From the NCBI RefSeq assembly GCF_008329585.1, contig NZ_NPKP01000006.1:124001-188000 (forward strand): a stretch of DNA of 64,000 bases. The letters are read 5' to 3'. The DNA comes from Mycolicibacterium sp. P9-22. Its GTDB lineage: Bacteria; Actinomycetota; Actinomycetes; Mycobacteriales; Mycobacteriaceae. Each line of letters opens with the position of its first letter. Positions within the stretch are counted from its first letter, which is position 1. The translations under genes and the position numbers were made by a program. Positions 8,122 through 15,580 of the stretch are shown piece after piece. The notes below the pieces were generated by a model, which worked only from the letters and a program-made list of their open reading frames with translations, was not told the origin of the DNA and did no database searches.

Positions 8122-9141
8122 GTGACTCTTGCCGCTACCAGTGTGGAACCCCGATTGCCCGATCCACGCGGTCCGCTGTCGCTGGCCGTGACCGAACTTC
8201 TCGCCGAACGGGCGCCCGTCAATCGGCTCACCCAGGTCGAGGCATCCATCAGCGACACGGACCCCCTCGGCCTCGATCTCCAACTCGCGCTGTACATCTG
8301 CTACGAGCTGCACTATCGCGGCTTCCGGAATGTGGATCCGGGCTGGGAGTGGAGTGCCGGGCTGCTGCATCTGCGCGGCCGTCTGGAGAACACGTTCCTC
8401 GCCGAGGTCCGCAGTCGGGTCGGCGTGATCGGCGCCGACGAGACCGCGGAGGCCGAGATGCGAAAGCTGTCGGTCGAACCGGCCGACGGCGAAGGGCTCT
8501 CGTACCACCTACGCGACAACGGCACGTGGGAGCAGATGCGGGAGTATTTCATACACCGGTCGCTCTACCACCTCAAAGAGGGTGATCCGCACGCGTGGGC
8601 GATCCCGCGGCTGATCGGCCAGGCCAAGGCCGCCTTCGTCGCAGTCGAATTCGACGAGTTCGGGGCGGGTCGCGGCGCACGCCTGCATCAGCAATTGTTC
8701 GCCGACCTACTGGATGCCGCCGACCTGGACTCGAGCTACCTCGGCTATATCGACCATGTCCCCGCCGAGGCGCTGACCGCGGTGAACCTGATGTCGCTGT
8801 TCGGTTTGCACCGAAGGTTGCGGGGGGCCGCGGTCGGGCACTTCGCCTCCACCGAAATCACCTCGCCTCCGGGGTCCCAGCGGCTGGTGGACGCACTGCA
8901 CCGGATGAACGCACCACAGCCCTGTATCGCCTTCTACGCCGAACACGTCGAGGCCGACGCGGTGCACGAGCAGGTGGTGCGCACCGACGTCGTCGGCGAT
9001 ATGGTCGCCCGCGAGCCGCATCTCGACCGCGATGTGGTCTTCGGGATTCGGGCGCATGCCTTCGTCGAGGACCGGCTCGCCGACCACATGATGCGGTGCT
9101 GGACGGAGGGAGAAACCTCCCTGCGTCGGCCACTTGACTGA
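8122..9141 (+). CDS. Haem-oxygenase-like di-iron (iron-containing redox) enzyme
   Basis: 339 residues from the GTG at 8122. An in-frame upstream ATG at 8065 would overlap the previous gene and the promoter, so it is disfavoured. The all-alpha protein resembles the iron-containing redox enzyme / haem-oxygenase-like di-iron oxidase (HDO) superfamily. The candidate metal-binding helix EHVEADAVHE lies at residues 274-283, and an earlier helix carries VEFDEFGAGRGARLH. Such enzymes use a di-iron centre for oxidations; the substrate here is unknown. A SigF-type promoter sits directly upstream. The CDGSH and MTQ2-like genes further on form a group that, from memory, travels with this family in mycobacteria. 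Confidence 0.75.
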   Translation: MTLAATSVEPRLPDPRGPLSLAVTELLAERAPVNRLTQVEASISDTDPLGLDLQLALYICYELHYRGFRNVDPGWEWSAGLLHLRGRLENTFLAEVRSRVGVIGADETAEAEMRKLSVEPADGEGLSYHLRDNGTWEQMREYFIHRSLYHLKEGDPHAWAIPRLIGQAKAAFVAVEFDEFGAGRGARLHQQLFADLLDAADLDSSYLGYIDHVPAEALTAVNLMSLFGLHRRLRGAAVGHFASTEITSPPGSQRLVDALHRMNAPQPCIAFYAEHVEADAVHEQVVRTDVVGDMVAREPHLDRDVVFGIRAHAFVEDRLADHMMRCWTEGETSLRRPLD

Positions 9142-9268
9142 CACCGAACCTTCGCTGCCTGGATACCCTTGCGCCGTTTGACCTTCCACTGCCACCGATA
9201 GCGCTGCGCCCCCCGACCACGGCTAGTATTCGGTCAATTGTTGGGTCGGGGAGCATAGATATTCGGAG

Positions 9269-9664
9269 GTGATGATGGCGGGCGAACCAGAATCGGTCGT
9301 CGGCAGTCCCAAAGCGGCCCCCGGCTGCACTATCGCGGAGCGCGCTGTCGGCGAGGTCGCAGTACTCGCCGTATCCGGCACACTCGACGTGCTCTCAGCC
9401 CCCGATCTGGAAGCCCGGATCAAGGCGACAGCCGCAAAATCTCCGTCCGGCGTGGTCATCGACCTCAGCGCCGTGGACTTCCTCGGATCCTCGGGGATGG
9501 GGGTGCTGGTCACCGCGCATTCGGACCTCACGTCCGCGATCCCGTTGGCGCTGGTCGCCGACGGGCCCGCCACCAGCCGTCCACTCAAGCTCATCGGGAT
9601 CGCCGACATCATCGATGTCTTCGCCACCCTGGACGAGGCGTTGTCCGCGCTGTCTGCCGATTGA
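9269..9664 (+). CDS. STAS-domain anti-anti-sigma factor
   Basis: 131 residues. After a variable N-terminal 25 residues the protein is one STAS domain: GEVAVLAVSGTLDVLSAPDLEARI, then VVIDLSAVDFLGSSGMGVLV, with the phosphorylatable Ser at 74 or 75. Proteins of this type bind anti-sigma kinases and free a sigma factor when dephosphorylated. No anti-sigma kinase lies next to it, so the partner is elsewhere in the genome. In mycobacteria several STAS proteins feed into SigF control, and the SigF-type promoter next door makes that plausible here, but this is inference. Confidence 0.85.
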   Translation: MMMAGEPESVVGSPKAAPGCTIAERAVGEVAVLAVSGTLDVLSAPDLEARIKATAAKSPSGVVIDLSAVDFLGSSGMGVLVTAHSDLTSAIPLALVADGPATSRPLKLIGIADIIDVFATLDEALSALSAD

Positions 9665-9677
9665 CGCCCACCAAATG

Positions 9678-10394
9678 CTACGGCCGGTCGGGACCGGCCG
9701 AGACGATTCGTTCGGCGACATCGACCAGTTTGATGTTCATGTCCTGAGATAGATGCCGTAGCGCGTCAAAGGCTGCCACAGCGTCGATGTCGAACCGTTC
9801 CATCAGCATGCCCTTGGCCTGTCCGATCAGGTCCCGGCTGCCCAAGGCTGTTTGGAATTGCCTTTCCCGATGCAACGAGTTCCACACCAGCGTCGTATGC
9901 GCTGCGAATACCCGGGCCAACTCGGCAGCGTCCTCGTCAAACGAGCCGGCGGATTCGGCCTGGAAGTTCAGCGCAGCGATCCCGGCGGCCGGCGTATCGA
10001 GCTGTACCGACAGCACCGAGCGGACCGGGGTTTGCTTGGTGACCTCCCGGCAGTACGACGGCCAACGCTGTTCGGCCGCCAGGTCATCGATGAGCATGGT
10101 GTGGTTCTCCCATGCCGCAGACAGACAGGGCCCTTCACCCAGCGCGCCCTGCAAGTCGTCAAGGGCCCGCGCGAAATCGTGCGTCGCACCCACCGAGGTG
10201 ACCTGACCGCGCTCGTCGACGAGGGTGATACCCGCGTAGCGCGCGCCGGGGATCGAGGCCACCGTCGCTTCGTTCAACTCCCGCAGGGCCTGCTCGACGT
10301 CGGTCTCTCCCCGCTGCTGAAAAACCACGGCACGTTGCATCGCGTCGTAGAACCGCCGCCGCTCACCAGTGGGATCACCGTCAACCAGAGTCAC
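9678..10394 (-). CDS. GAF-ANTAR regulatory protein
   Basis: 238 residues. A GAF sensor domain (about 25-165; RYAGITLVDERGQVTSVGATHDFA, EGPCLSAAW, RSVLSVQLDTPAAGIAALNFQ) is followed by an ANTAR domain (about 178-232; IGQAKGMLMERFDIDAVAAFDALRHLSQ). ANTAR domains bind dual-hexaloop RNA structures and prevent transcription termination. The GAF domain presumably senses a small molecule or redox state. It is transcribed away from a second GAF-ANTAR gene at 10579, giving a divergent paralogous pair 184 nt apart. RNA targets are not identifiable here. Confidence 0.9.
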   Translation of the reverse strand: MTLVDGDPTGERRRFYDAMQRAVVFQQRGETDVEQALRELNEATVASIPGARYAGITLVDERGQVTSVGATHDFARALDDLQGALGEGPCLSAAWENHTMLIDDLAAEQRWPSYCREVTKQTPVRSVLSVQLDTPAAGIAALNFQAESAGSFDEDAAELARVFAAHTTLVWNSLHRERQFQTALGSRDLIGQAKGMLMERFDIDAVAAFDALRHLSQDMNIKLVDVAERIVSAGPDRP

Positions 10395-10578
10395 AGTTCA
10401 ACATTGTGGGCAGCGGGTGCTGCTTCAGCAACTAAGACGACCCTAACGAAATCTCTGTCCGGAAACCGAAGTGTGCAGCGGGAACAGCGGAGGGCCGCAC
10501 AAGGTCAGATCGGCCGCCGGGAAACTCGGCCATGACGGCTCTTTGTACGGATGTTCGAGAGTAGAGCAGAATGCCGTC

Positions 10579-11262
10579 ATGACGTTCTTGGAGAAGCGGG
10601 ACCTGGCCGCGCGGATGGCCGAGTTGGCGCGCACCCTTGCCGGTCCACGCAACCTCAACGAAGTGCTCTCCGGGGTTGCTTCGGCGGCATTGGACCTCAT
10701 TCCCGGTGTCGACGCAGCCGGGGTCCTGCTCATCGGTAAGGAACACACCTTCGAAACGGTGCCCAAGGACGCGAGCTTGACCAACGAACTGCACCGCCTT
10801 CAGATGCAGTTCGACGAGGGCCCGTGTGTGCAGGCGGCGCTGGGCGATCTGATCGTGCGAACCGATGATTTCCGCGAAGAAACGCGCTGGCCGCGATACG
10901 CGCCGGCCTGTGTGGAAATCGGTGTGCTCAGCGGCTTGTCGTTCAAGCTCTATACCTCGGACCGCACCGCGGGCGCACTGAACCTGTTCGGATTCCAGCC
11001 GAACATCTGGCGCGGCGAGGCAGAGACCGTCGGCGCAATTCTCGCGGCGCACGCGGCGGCCGCAATTCTTGCCAGCCAGGAAGGTCAGCAGCTGGAAGCG
11101 GCGCTGTCCACCCGGGACCGCATCGGCCAAGCCAAGGGAATCATCATGGAGCGCTACAAGGTTGATGACGTGCAGGCCTTCGAGATGCTCCGTCAGATAT
11201 CGCAGGACAGCAACACCAAACTGGTCGACGTCGCCCAACGGGTGATCGACACCCGCGACTGA
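10579..11262 (+). CDS. GAF-ANTAR regulatory protein
   Basis: 227 residues from ATG 10579. The open frame extends 36 codons upstream but has no family similarity there. The GAF domain spans about 15-150 (VDAAGVLLIGKEHTFETVPKDA, DEGPCVQAAL, LSFKLYTSDRTAGALNLFGFQP) and the ANTAR domain about 165-222 (IGQAKGIIMERYKVDDVQAFEMLRQISQ). Architecture and length match the divergent gene at 9678-10394, so they are paralogues. Both are probably cytoplasmic antiterminators responding to stress. The ANTAR helix ends in KLVDVAQRV, nearly identical to KLVDVAERI in the partner, so the two may recognise overlapping RNA targets. Confidence 0.9.
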   Translation: MTFLEKRDLAARMAELARTLAGPRNLNEVLSGVASAALDLIPGVDAAGVLLIGKEHTFETVPKDASLTNELHRLQMQFDEGPCVQAALGDLIVRTDDFREETRWPRYAPACVEIGVLSGLSFKLYTSDRTAGALNLFGFQPNIWRGEAETVGAILAAHAAAAILASQEGQQLEAALSTRDRIGQAKGIIMERYKVDDVQAFEMLRQISQDSNTKLVDVAQRVIDTRD

Positions 11263-11272
11263 GCCGAATTCG

Positions 11273-11506
11273 TCACGCCGACTGCGGCGTACCTCGATCC
11301 GCCTTGGCGTCCTTGGCGCGGATCCGACGCCGGTGGCTGGTATCGCACAACGGAAAGTTCTTGCTGCGACCGCACGCACAGATCGCCACCATGAAGCGAT
11401 CGGAGTCCACGCAGCTGCCATCGGGCATCTCGATGCTGACCGGGCCCTCCACCATGACGGGTCCCCGGCGCACCGCGCGCACCGTCCGGCGGTCGTGATC
11501 GGTCAT
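11273..11506 (-). CDS. CDGSH-type iron-sulfur protein
   Basis: 77 residues. The cluster-binding motif is complete: Cys43, Cys45, Cys54 and His58 in CACGRSKNFPLCDTSH, giving the 3Cys-1His ligation of a [2Fe-2S] CDGSH cluster. These clusters are redox- and pH-labile and are used for electron or cluster transfer. The ATG at 11506 forms an ATGA overlap with the stop of the methyltransferase gene upstream, so the two are translationally coupled. Given the di-iron enzyme encoded 2 kb away, a role in iron or redox homeostasis under stress is likely, but the partner is unproven. Confidence 0.88.
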   Translation of the reverse strand: MTDHDRRTVRAVRRGPVMVEGPVSIEMPDGSCVDSDRFMVAICACGRSKNFPLCDTSHRRRIRAKDAKADRGTPQSA

Positions 11507-12201
11507 GGTTTGTCGGCTCGGATCACCAGGAGTTCCTCCTCGCGACGGCCCGGCTGCAGCAGTCCGGTGTCTTCGAGCCACTGGGCGCGCGAGTGCATCA
11601 CCGGTCCGAACGGAATCCATTCCCAGGCAACGATATCGGCATCCAGCCCGGCCTCCGATAAGGATTCCAGGGTCTTGCGGGGGTCGGCGAACTCGGACTG
11701 CACCACCAGCAGGCTGCCGCCGTCGGCCAACAGGTCCGGCGCCGCTTCGCACAGCGGGTCGAGTACCAGTCGTCCGTCGGAGCCGGCATCCCATGCGCGA
11801 GCAGGGCCGATCTCCGCGGGCAGCTCCTGATGATCGGGATCGTGGGGAACATACGGTGGGTTGCACACGACCAGATCGAACGGGCCGAACTCCGCGGCCC
11901 GCGCCCACGAACCCAAGTGGACACCGACGTCGGCGTCATGCATGCGGGCGTTGGCCCGGGCGCACCGCACCGCCTTGGGGCAGATGTCGAACGCCGTGAC
12001 CGTCGACGCGCCCTGGATTGCGGCATTGATGGCCACCACACCGCTTCCCGTGCACAGGTCGGCGACCTTGCTACCGAGTGCCAGCGCGGTCTTGTCCATG
12101 ACGTTGATGAGAAGTTGCGAGTCCTCCCGCGGTGCGTACACGCCGTCGGGCACCACGCCGATCAGGCGCGAGTCGGGTTCGAAAGGATATGCGGTGGTCA
12201 C
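11503..12201 (-). CDS. HemK2/MTQ2-like class I methyltransferase
   Basis: 232 residues. SAM-binding motif I is VADLCTGSGVVAINAA (from residue 46) and the NPPY motif is at 114-117, as in HemK/MTQ2 enzymes that methylate glutamine or other planar amide/amine groups in proteins or nucleic acids. It lacks the N-terminal domain of the release-factor methylase PrmC, so it is the short MTQ2-like form. It is coupled by a 4-nt overlap to the CDGSH gene. The substrate is unknown, and the coupling does not itself show that the CDGSH protein is the target. Confidence 0.83.
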   Translation of the reverse strand: MTTAYPFEPDSRLIGVVPDGVYAPREDSQLLINVMDKTALALGSKVADLCTGSGVVAINAAIQGASTVTAFDICPKAVRCARANARMHDADVGVHLGSWARAAEFGPFDLVVCNPPYVPHDPDHQELPAEIGPARAWDAGSDGRLVLDPLCEAAPDLLADGGSLLVVQSEFADPRKTLESLSEAGLDADIVAWEWIPFGPVMHSRAQWLEDTGLLQPGRREEELLVIRADKP

Positions 12202-12404
12202 ATCTACCTCTTCAAGGGAAATCGACGGGCCAGCATCTGTTCAACGGGCCACCATTGCCGCGCTTGGATGCCCAGGATCGCGGTCGATCAAACAAGAGCA
12301 CCGCCTACACCTCGCAAGATGGACAGCTTGCGCCGACCGGCTCGCGCCATCCGCTCACGGAAAACCCGTTGCGGCTCAGCCGCGCCATGCGTTGCCATAT
12401 CTCC

Positions 12405-13049
12405 ATGACTGCTGCGATATGGCCGCTGTTCGGCCTCCGGGTGTCGACACCGCGGCTGTCGCTGCGCTATGTGACCGACGACCTCGGGGCGCAGCTCGCC
12501 GAGCTGGCGGCGCAAGGTGTCCATCGCCCCGACACCATGCCCTTCACCGAACCGTGGACCGACGCCCCGGTGCCCGAGCTGCAGCGCAACTCGATCCGCT
12601 ACTACTGGCGGTGCCGGGCTGAAACATCCGCCGAACATTGGGATCTCAACTTTGCAGCCCTCGATCGCTGCGATCGGGTGGTGGGGATGTGCACGCTGCA
12701 CGCCGACCGGTTTCCGGGCTTGCGCACCGCGAGCACCGGATCATGGCTCGGCCTCGCCTTTCAGCGACAGGGCCTGGGTCGCGAGATGCGCCAAGCCGCG
12801 CTGCACCTCTTGTTCGCCGGTTTCGGCGGCCGGCGGGCCACCACCCGCGCGTGGCAGGACAACGCCGCCTCGCTGGGTGTCACCCGCTCACTGCCCTACG
12901 CCGAGGACGGCGCCACCGCGGAGCTACGCCGGCAGCTGCCCGACACCATGCTCTCGTTCTCGATGACCCGGCCGCAATGGCAGACCATCCGGCGCACCGA
13001 TATCGACCTCACCGGCACCGAGGCGGTACGGGAGTTCCTCGCCCTCTGA
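12405..13049 (+). CDS. GNAT-family N-acetyltransferase
   Basis: 214 residues from the ATG at 12405; other in-frame starts lie upstream. LRVSTPRLSLRYVTDDLGAQLAEL is the opening strand-helix of RimJ/RimL-like GNATs. GSWLGLAFQRQGLGREMRQAALHLLFAGFGGRRATTRAWQDNAAS contains the acetyl-CoA pyrophosphate loop (QRQGLGREM, the Q/RxxGxG/A motif) and the Asn of the C-terminal region. It probably acetylates an amino group of a small molecule or protein N-terminus. It stands alone, divergent from the methyltransferase/CDGSH pair. Confidence 0.82.
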   Translation: MTAAIWPLFGLRVSTPRLSLRYVTDDLGAQLAELAAQGVHRPDTMPFTEPWTDAPVPELQRNSIRYYWRCRAETSAEHWDLNFAALDRCDRVVGMCTLHADRFPGLRTASTGSWLGLAFQRQGLGREMRQAALHLLFAGFGGRRATTRAWQDNAASLGVTRSLPYAEDGATAELRRQLPDTMLSFSMTRPQWQTIRRTDIDLTGTEAVREFLAL

Positions 13050-13200
13050 ACGACCCCACGAGTTCTGGCAGTGGCTGCCAGCCGGCGCGAACCGCCAAGG
13101 CGCACCACGTTCGCGGATTATTAGGAAATTCCGTATCGATATTGAACATCAGCAAACGCGATCTTGAACTGCGATTCATGATCAGAGTTTGCTTTTCTCA

Positions 13201-13221
13201 TTGCAATTTGCGTAATTGCAA
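13201..13221. promoter_or_regulatory. 8-bp inverted repeat in the AT-rich spacer
   Basis: TTGCAATT (13201-13208) and AATTGCAA (13214-13221) are perfectly complementary around TGCGT. An overlapping register, AATTTGC / GCAAATT, is also symmetric. It could be an operator or a small stem-loop; its position about 290 nt before the glycosidase start does not distinguish the two. Confidence 0.4.
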
Positions 13222-13407
13222 ATTATCGTGGAGAACTTCTTGCTCTAAATTGACGAAACCGCCATATAGAAATGGGTCCGGCCACAGTGCGGCCACTTTC
13301 ATCTGCGAGCCCGTTCTGAGGTAGCGCATTAGTGGTACTTGATCTGGATATTTGATGTTTAATCAGCGCATCGAACTATTCTCCATTCACATTCTTTCTC
13401 CCGTTGT

Positions 13408-13433
13408 GATTGGTTCTTTTCCAGCCCGGGTAT
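13408..13433 (+). promoter_or_regulatory. Possible SigF-like promoter of the first glycosidase
   Basis: GGGTAT at 13428-13433 is an exact SigF -10 element. The best upstream element at 16-nt spacing is GATT (13408-13411), one mismatch from GTTT. The ATG of the glycosidase is 75 nt downstream, a normal leader length. The imperfect -35 keeps confidence low. Confidence 0.35.
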
Positions 13434-13507
13434 GGCTCGAGTTGTCCGCGGTGTGAACCGCATAACAACGACTACTCCCGGGTTTGCGGAAGTTTGGAGA
13501 TGACATC

Positions 13508-15307
13508 ATGTGGGGCCCCAGGCAGCGATCAGCAAAATCGATCTGCTCAGTAGCAGCACCCTTGTTCGCGTTCACGCTCGTCGGTGCAGCAGTGCATGTC
13601 GGTGCCGCGGCGCCACTGAGCATGTCGCCACAACGGGACGCGATCCGACAGGTCTCGGCGGCCGTGTCGCTGGCGGCAGCCATCGACACATCGTCGAACG
13701 CCGTCGGCATCGCCGAGTCTGAGCTCTACTTCATGACCCCGGAAGAAGTCGGCGTCGCCCTCGACACCATGCAGTCCCTGGGTGTCACCCAGTTCCGCAT
13801 GTTCATCCCGTGGCGTGCGGTCGAAGCCACCCCGGACACCTACAACTGGGCCGAAGTGGACAAGGTCATCGACGCCGCCGAGGAGCGCGGCATGGCCGTC
13901 CTGGGCGCGGTGACGAGCACCCCGACATGGGCATCGGATGTACAGGACTCCGCCTACGGCGCCCCTCGCGATCCTGCGGACTTCGGCGACTTCATGGGCG
14001 AGTTGGCCAGCCGGTACGGTGCCGGCGACGGTGATCCCGAGTCCGCACGCATTTCCGCATACGAAATCTGGAATGAGCCACAAAGTTTCGTCTTCTGGTC
14101 GCCGAAACCCGATCCCGCGGCCTACACCGAGCTGCTGAAGGCCGGCTACACCGCGATCAAGGAAGTCGACCCCACCGGCACCGTGGTCGGGGGCGTCGTC
14201 ACCGCCGGATTGTCCTGGGGCGACGTAAACATCAGTCCCGTCGAGTTCGTCCAGACGATGTACGAGAGTGGCGCGGCAGGATATTTCGACGCCCTGTCCT
14301 ATCACCCGTACAACTACGACTGGAAGTTCGGGGACGGCGCCGGCAATGCGATCTCGGCGGTCGGCCAGCTCGAGGCCATGCAGGCCCTCATGGAGCAGTA
14401 CGGCGACGGCGACAAGGACGTGTGGACGAGCGAGTACGGATTGCCGACCTCGTACGTCTCGGAAGCTCAGCAGGCCGAGTTCATCGACGACTTCATGGAC
14501 ACCTGGTCCGAACACGAGGGCACCGGTCCGATGTTCATCTACTCGCTGGTCGACCGGAACAGCGCCTCGACCGAGGTCGAGGACACCTGGGGTCTGTTCC
14601 GGGACGATTACACACCCAAGCAGGCGGCGGCGATCGTGCAGGCCTGGATCGAGGAGAACGGACCCATTCCGTCCGACAGCCTGCCCCCCATCGACGAGAT
14701 CCCCGATATCGAGGTGCCGACGGTCCCCACCGATCCGGTGACCGAGGAGCCGGCCACCCCCACGCCGGCGGATCCGGTGGCCGAGGCGGTGGCGAATTGG
14801 CAGGCGGCACTGGCCGAGGCGGCCGCCAACTGGGCGGCGGCGTGGGGGCAGCCCGCGACTACCGCACCGGCGACGACGACGCTGTCGGCTGATACCGCAG
14901 CCGAGCCCGAAGTGGCTCCGGCAGAGGACGACCTGGCGGAGTCGACTGTCCCATCGACCGAGACCGACGCTGCCCCAGAGGTCGGAGAGCCCACCAGTGC
15001 AACGGATCCCGCCCTGGAGAGCACGGACTCGGCCCGCGCGGCCTTGGTGGAAGCCACTCAGGCCGAGCCCACATCGGAATCCGGATCCACGGAAACGGCC
15101 CCCTCGGAGGCCGAGACGGCGGAGCCGACCGCGGCTGATGAGGCCGATTCCACGGAGACCACCGGTACCGAGCCGGGAACCACTGAAAGCGATTCGGCCA
15201 CCGCCGGATCCACCTCCAGTGGGACAGAGTCCGCCTCGGCTACCGAGAGCGACAGCTCGACCAGCAGCTCGGGAAGTGAGAGCACATCCAGCGGTACAGG
15301 CGAGTAA
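13508..15307 (+). CDS. Secreted glycosidase (GH5/GH39-like TIM barrel) with long Thr/Ser/Glu tail
   Basis: 599 residues. ATG 13508 follows GGAGA (13496-13500) at 7 nt; a TTG at 13484 has no such support. A Sec signal of about 45 residues precedes a TIM barrel. WNEP at 188-191 places the acid/base at Glu190, and WTSEYGLPT places the likely nucleophile at Glu309, the clan GH-A pattern. YFDALSYHPYNYD supplies further active-site residues. The last 200 residues are acidic, Pro/Thr/Ser/Glu-rich and probably disordered, as in cell-wall-spanning proteins. It is a tandem paralogue of the gene at 15581. The natural polysaccharide is unknown; mycobacterial arabinan, glucan or plant material are possible. 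Confidence 0.82.
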   Translation: MWGPRQRSAKSICSVAAPLFAFTLVGAAVHVGAAAPLSMSPQRDAIRQVSAAVSLAAAIDTSSNAVGIAESELYFMTPEEVGVALDTMQSLGVTQFRMFIPWRAVEATPDTYNWAEVDKVIDAAEERGMAVLGAVTSTPTWASDVQDSAYGAPRDPADFGDFMGELASRYGAGDGDPESARISAYEIWNEPQSFVFWSPKPDPAAYTELLKAGYTAIKEVDPTGTVVGGVVTAGLSWGDVNISPVEFVQTMYESGAAGYFDALSYHPYNYDWKFGDGAGNAISAVGQLEAMQALMEQYGDGDKDVWTSEYGLPTSYVSEAQQAEFIDDFMDTWSEHEGTGPMFIYSLVDRNSASTEVEDTWGLFRDDYTPKQAAAIVQAWIEENGPIPSDSLPPIDEIPDIEVPTVPTDPVTEEPATPTPADPVAEAVANWQAALAEAAANWAAAWGQPATTAPATTTLSADTAAEPEVAPAEDDLAESTVPSTETDAAPEVGEPTSATDPALESTDSARAALVEATQAEPTSESGSTETAPSEAETAEPTAADEADSTETTGTEPGTTESDSATAGSTSSGTESASATESDSSTSSSGSESTSSGTGE

Positions 15308-15313
15308 CCAGAC

Positions 15314-15354
15314 CGGTCGGTCGGGGCAGGATGACCACCTGCCCCGGCCGACCG
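15314..15354 (+). terminator. Strong hairpin, intrinsic-like terminator after the first glycosidase
   Basis: A left arm at 15314-15330 and right arm at 15338-15354 pair at 16 of 17 positions around the loop ATGACCA. It begins 7 nt after the glycosidase stop. No U-tract follows, which is usual for mycobacterial terminators. It implies that the second glycosidase has its own promoter. Confidence 0.75.
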
Positions 15355-15580
15355 CTCGCTAACTGATTGTCAGTGCAAGCAGAGGTGTCCTGCCCATACT
15401 TCGGTGCGGTATCGGTCCTAACCGCAAACGGCACCGTGATGCCGCCCTCGGCAACCGTCCGTCGCACCGTAAATCTCGGTCATTCGGCCACGTCATTGCC
15501 CATTTCTGCAGCCCCGATTGGGCTAGTCTCCGAAGAGGCTGTGCTGCCGCCGGCCGATGTCGCGACGGTCGGGAGTCGTC

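Larger units (their letters stand above)
13050..13507. other. AT-rich intergenic region (458 nt) before the tandem glycosidases
   Basis: No supported gene. Base composition shifts sharply: from about 13120 to 13430 long A/T runs dominate, unlike the GC-rich flanks. It contains an 8-bp inverted repeat at 13201-13221 and a SigF-like element near 13408-13433 upstream of the glycosidase gene. Such AT-rich stretches in mycobacteria are typical targets of the nucleoid protein Lsr2, which is an inference here. It probably holds the promoter and silencing region for the secreted glycosidases. Confidence 0.6.

Noticed and set aside
9161..9175. GGGTAT on the minus strand before the STAS gene
   Set aside because: It has no GTTT at 15-17 nt and points away from the STAS gene.
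13484..13507. Upstream TTG start for the first glycosidase
   Set aside because: GGAGA at 13496-13500 is correctly spaced for ATG 13508, and the extension adds nothing to the signal peptide.
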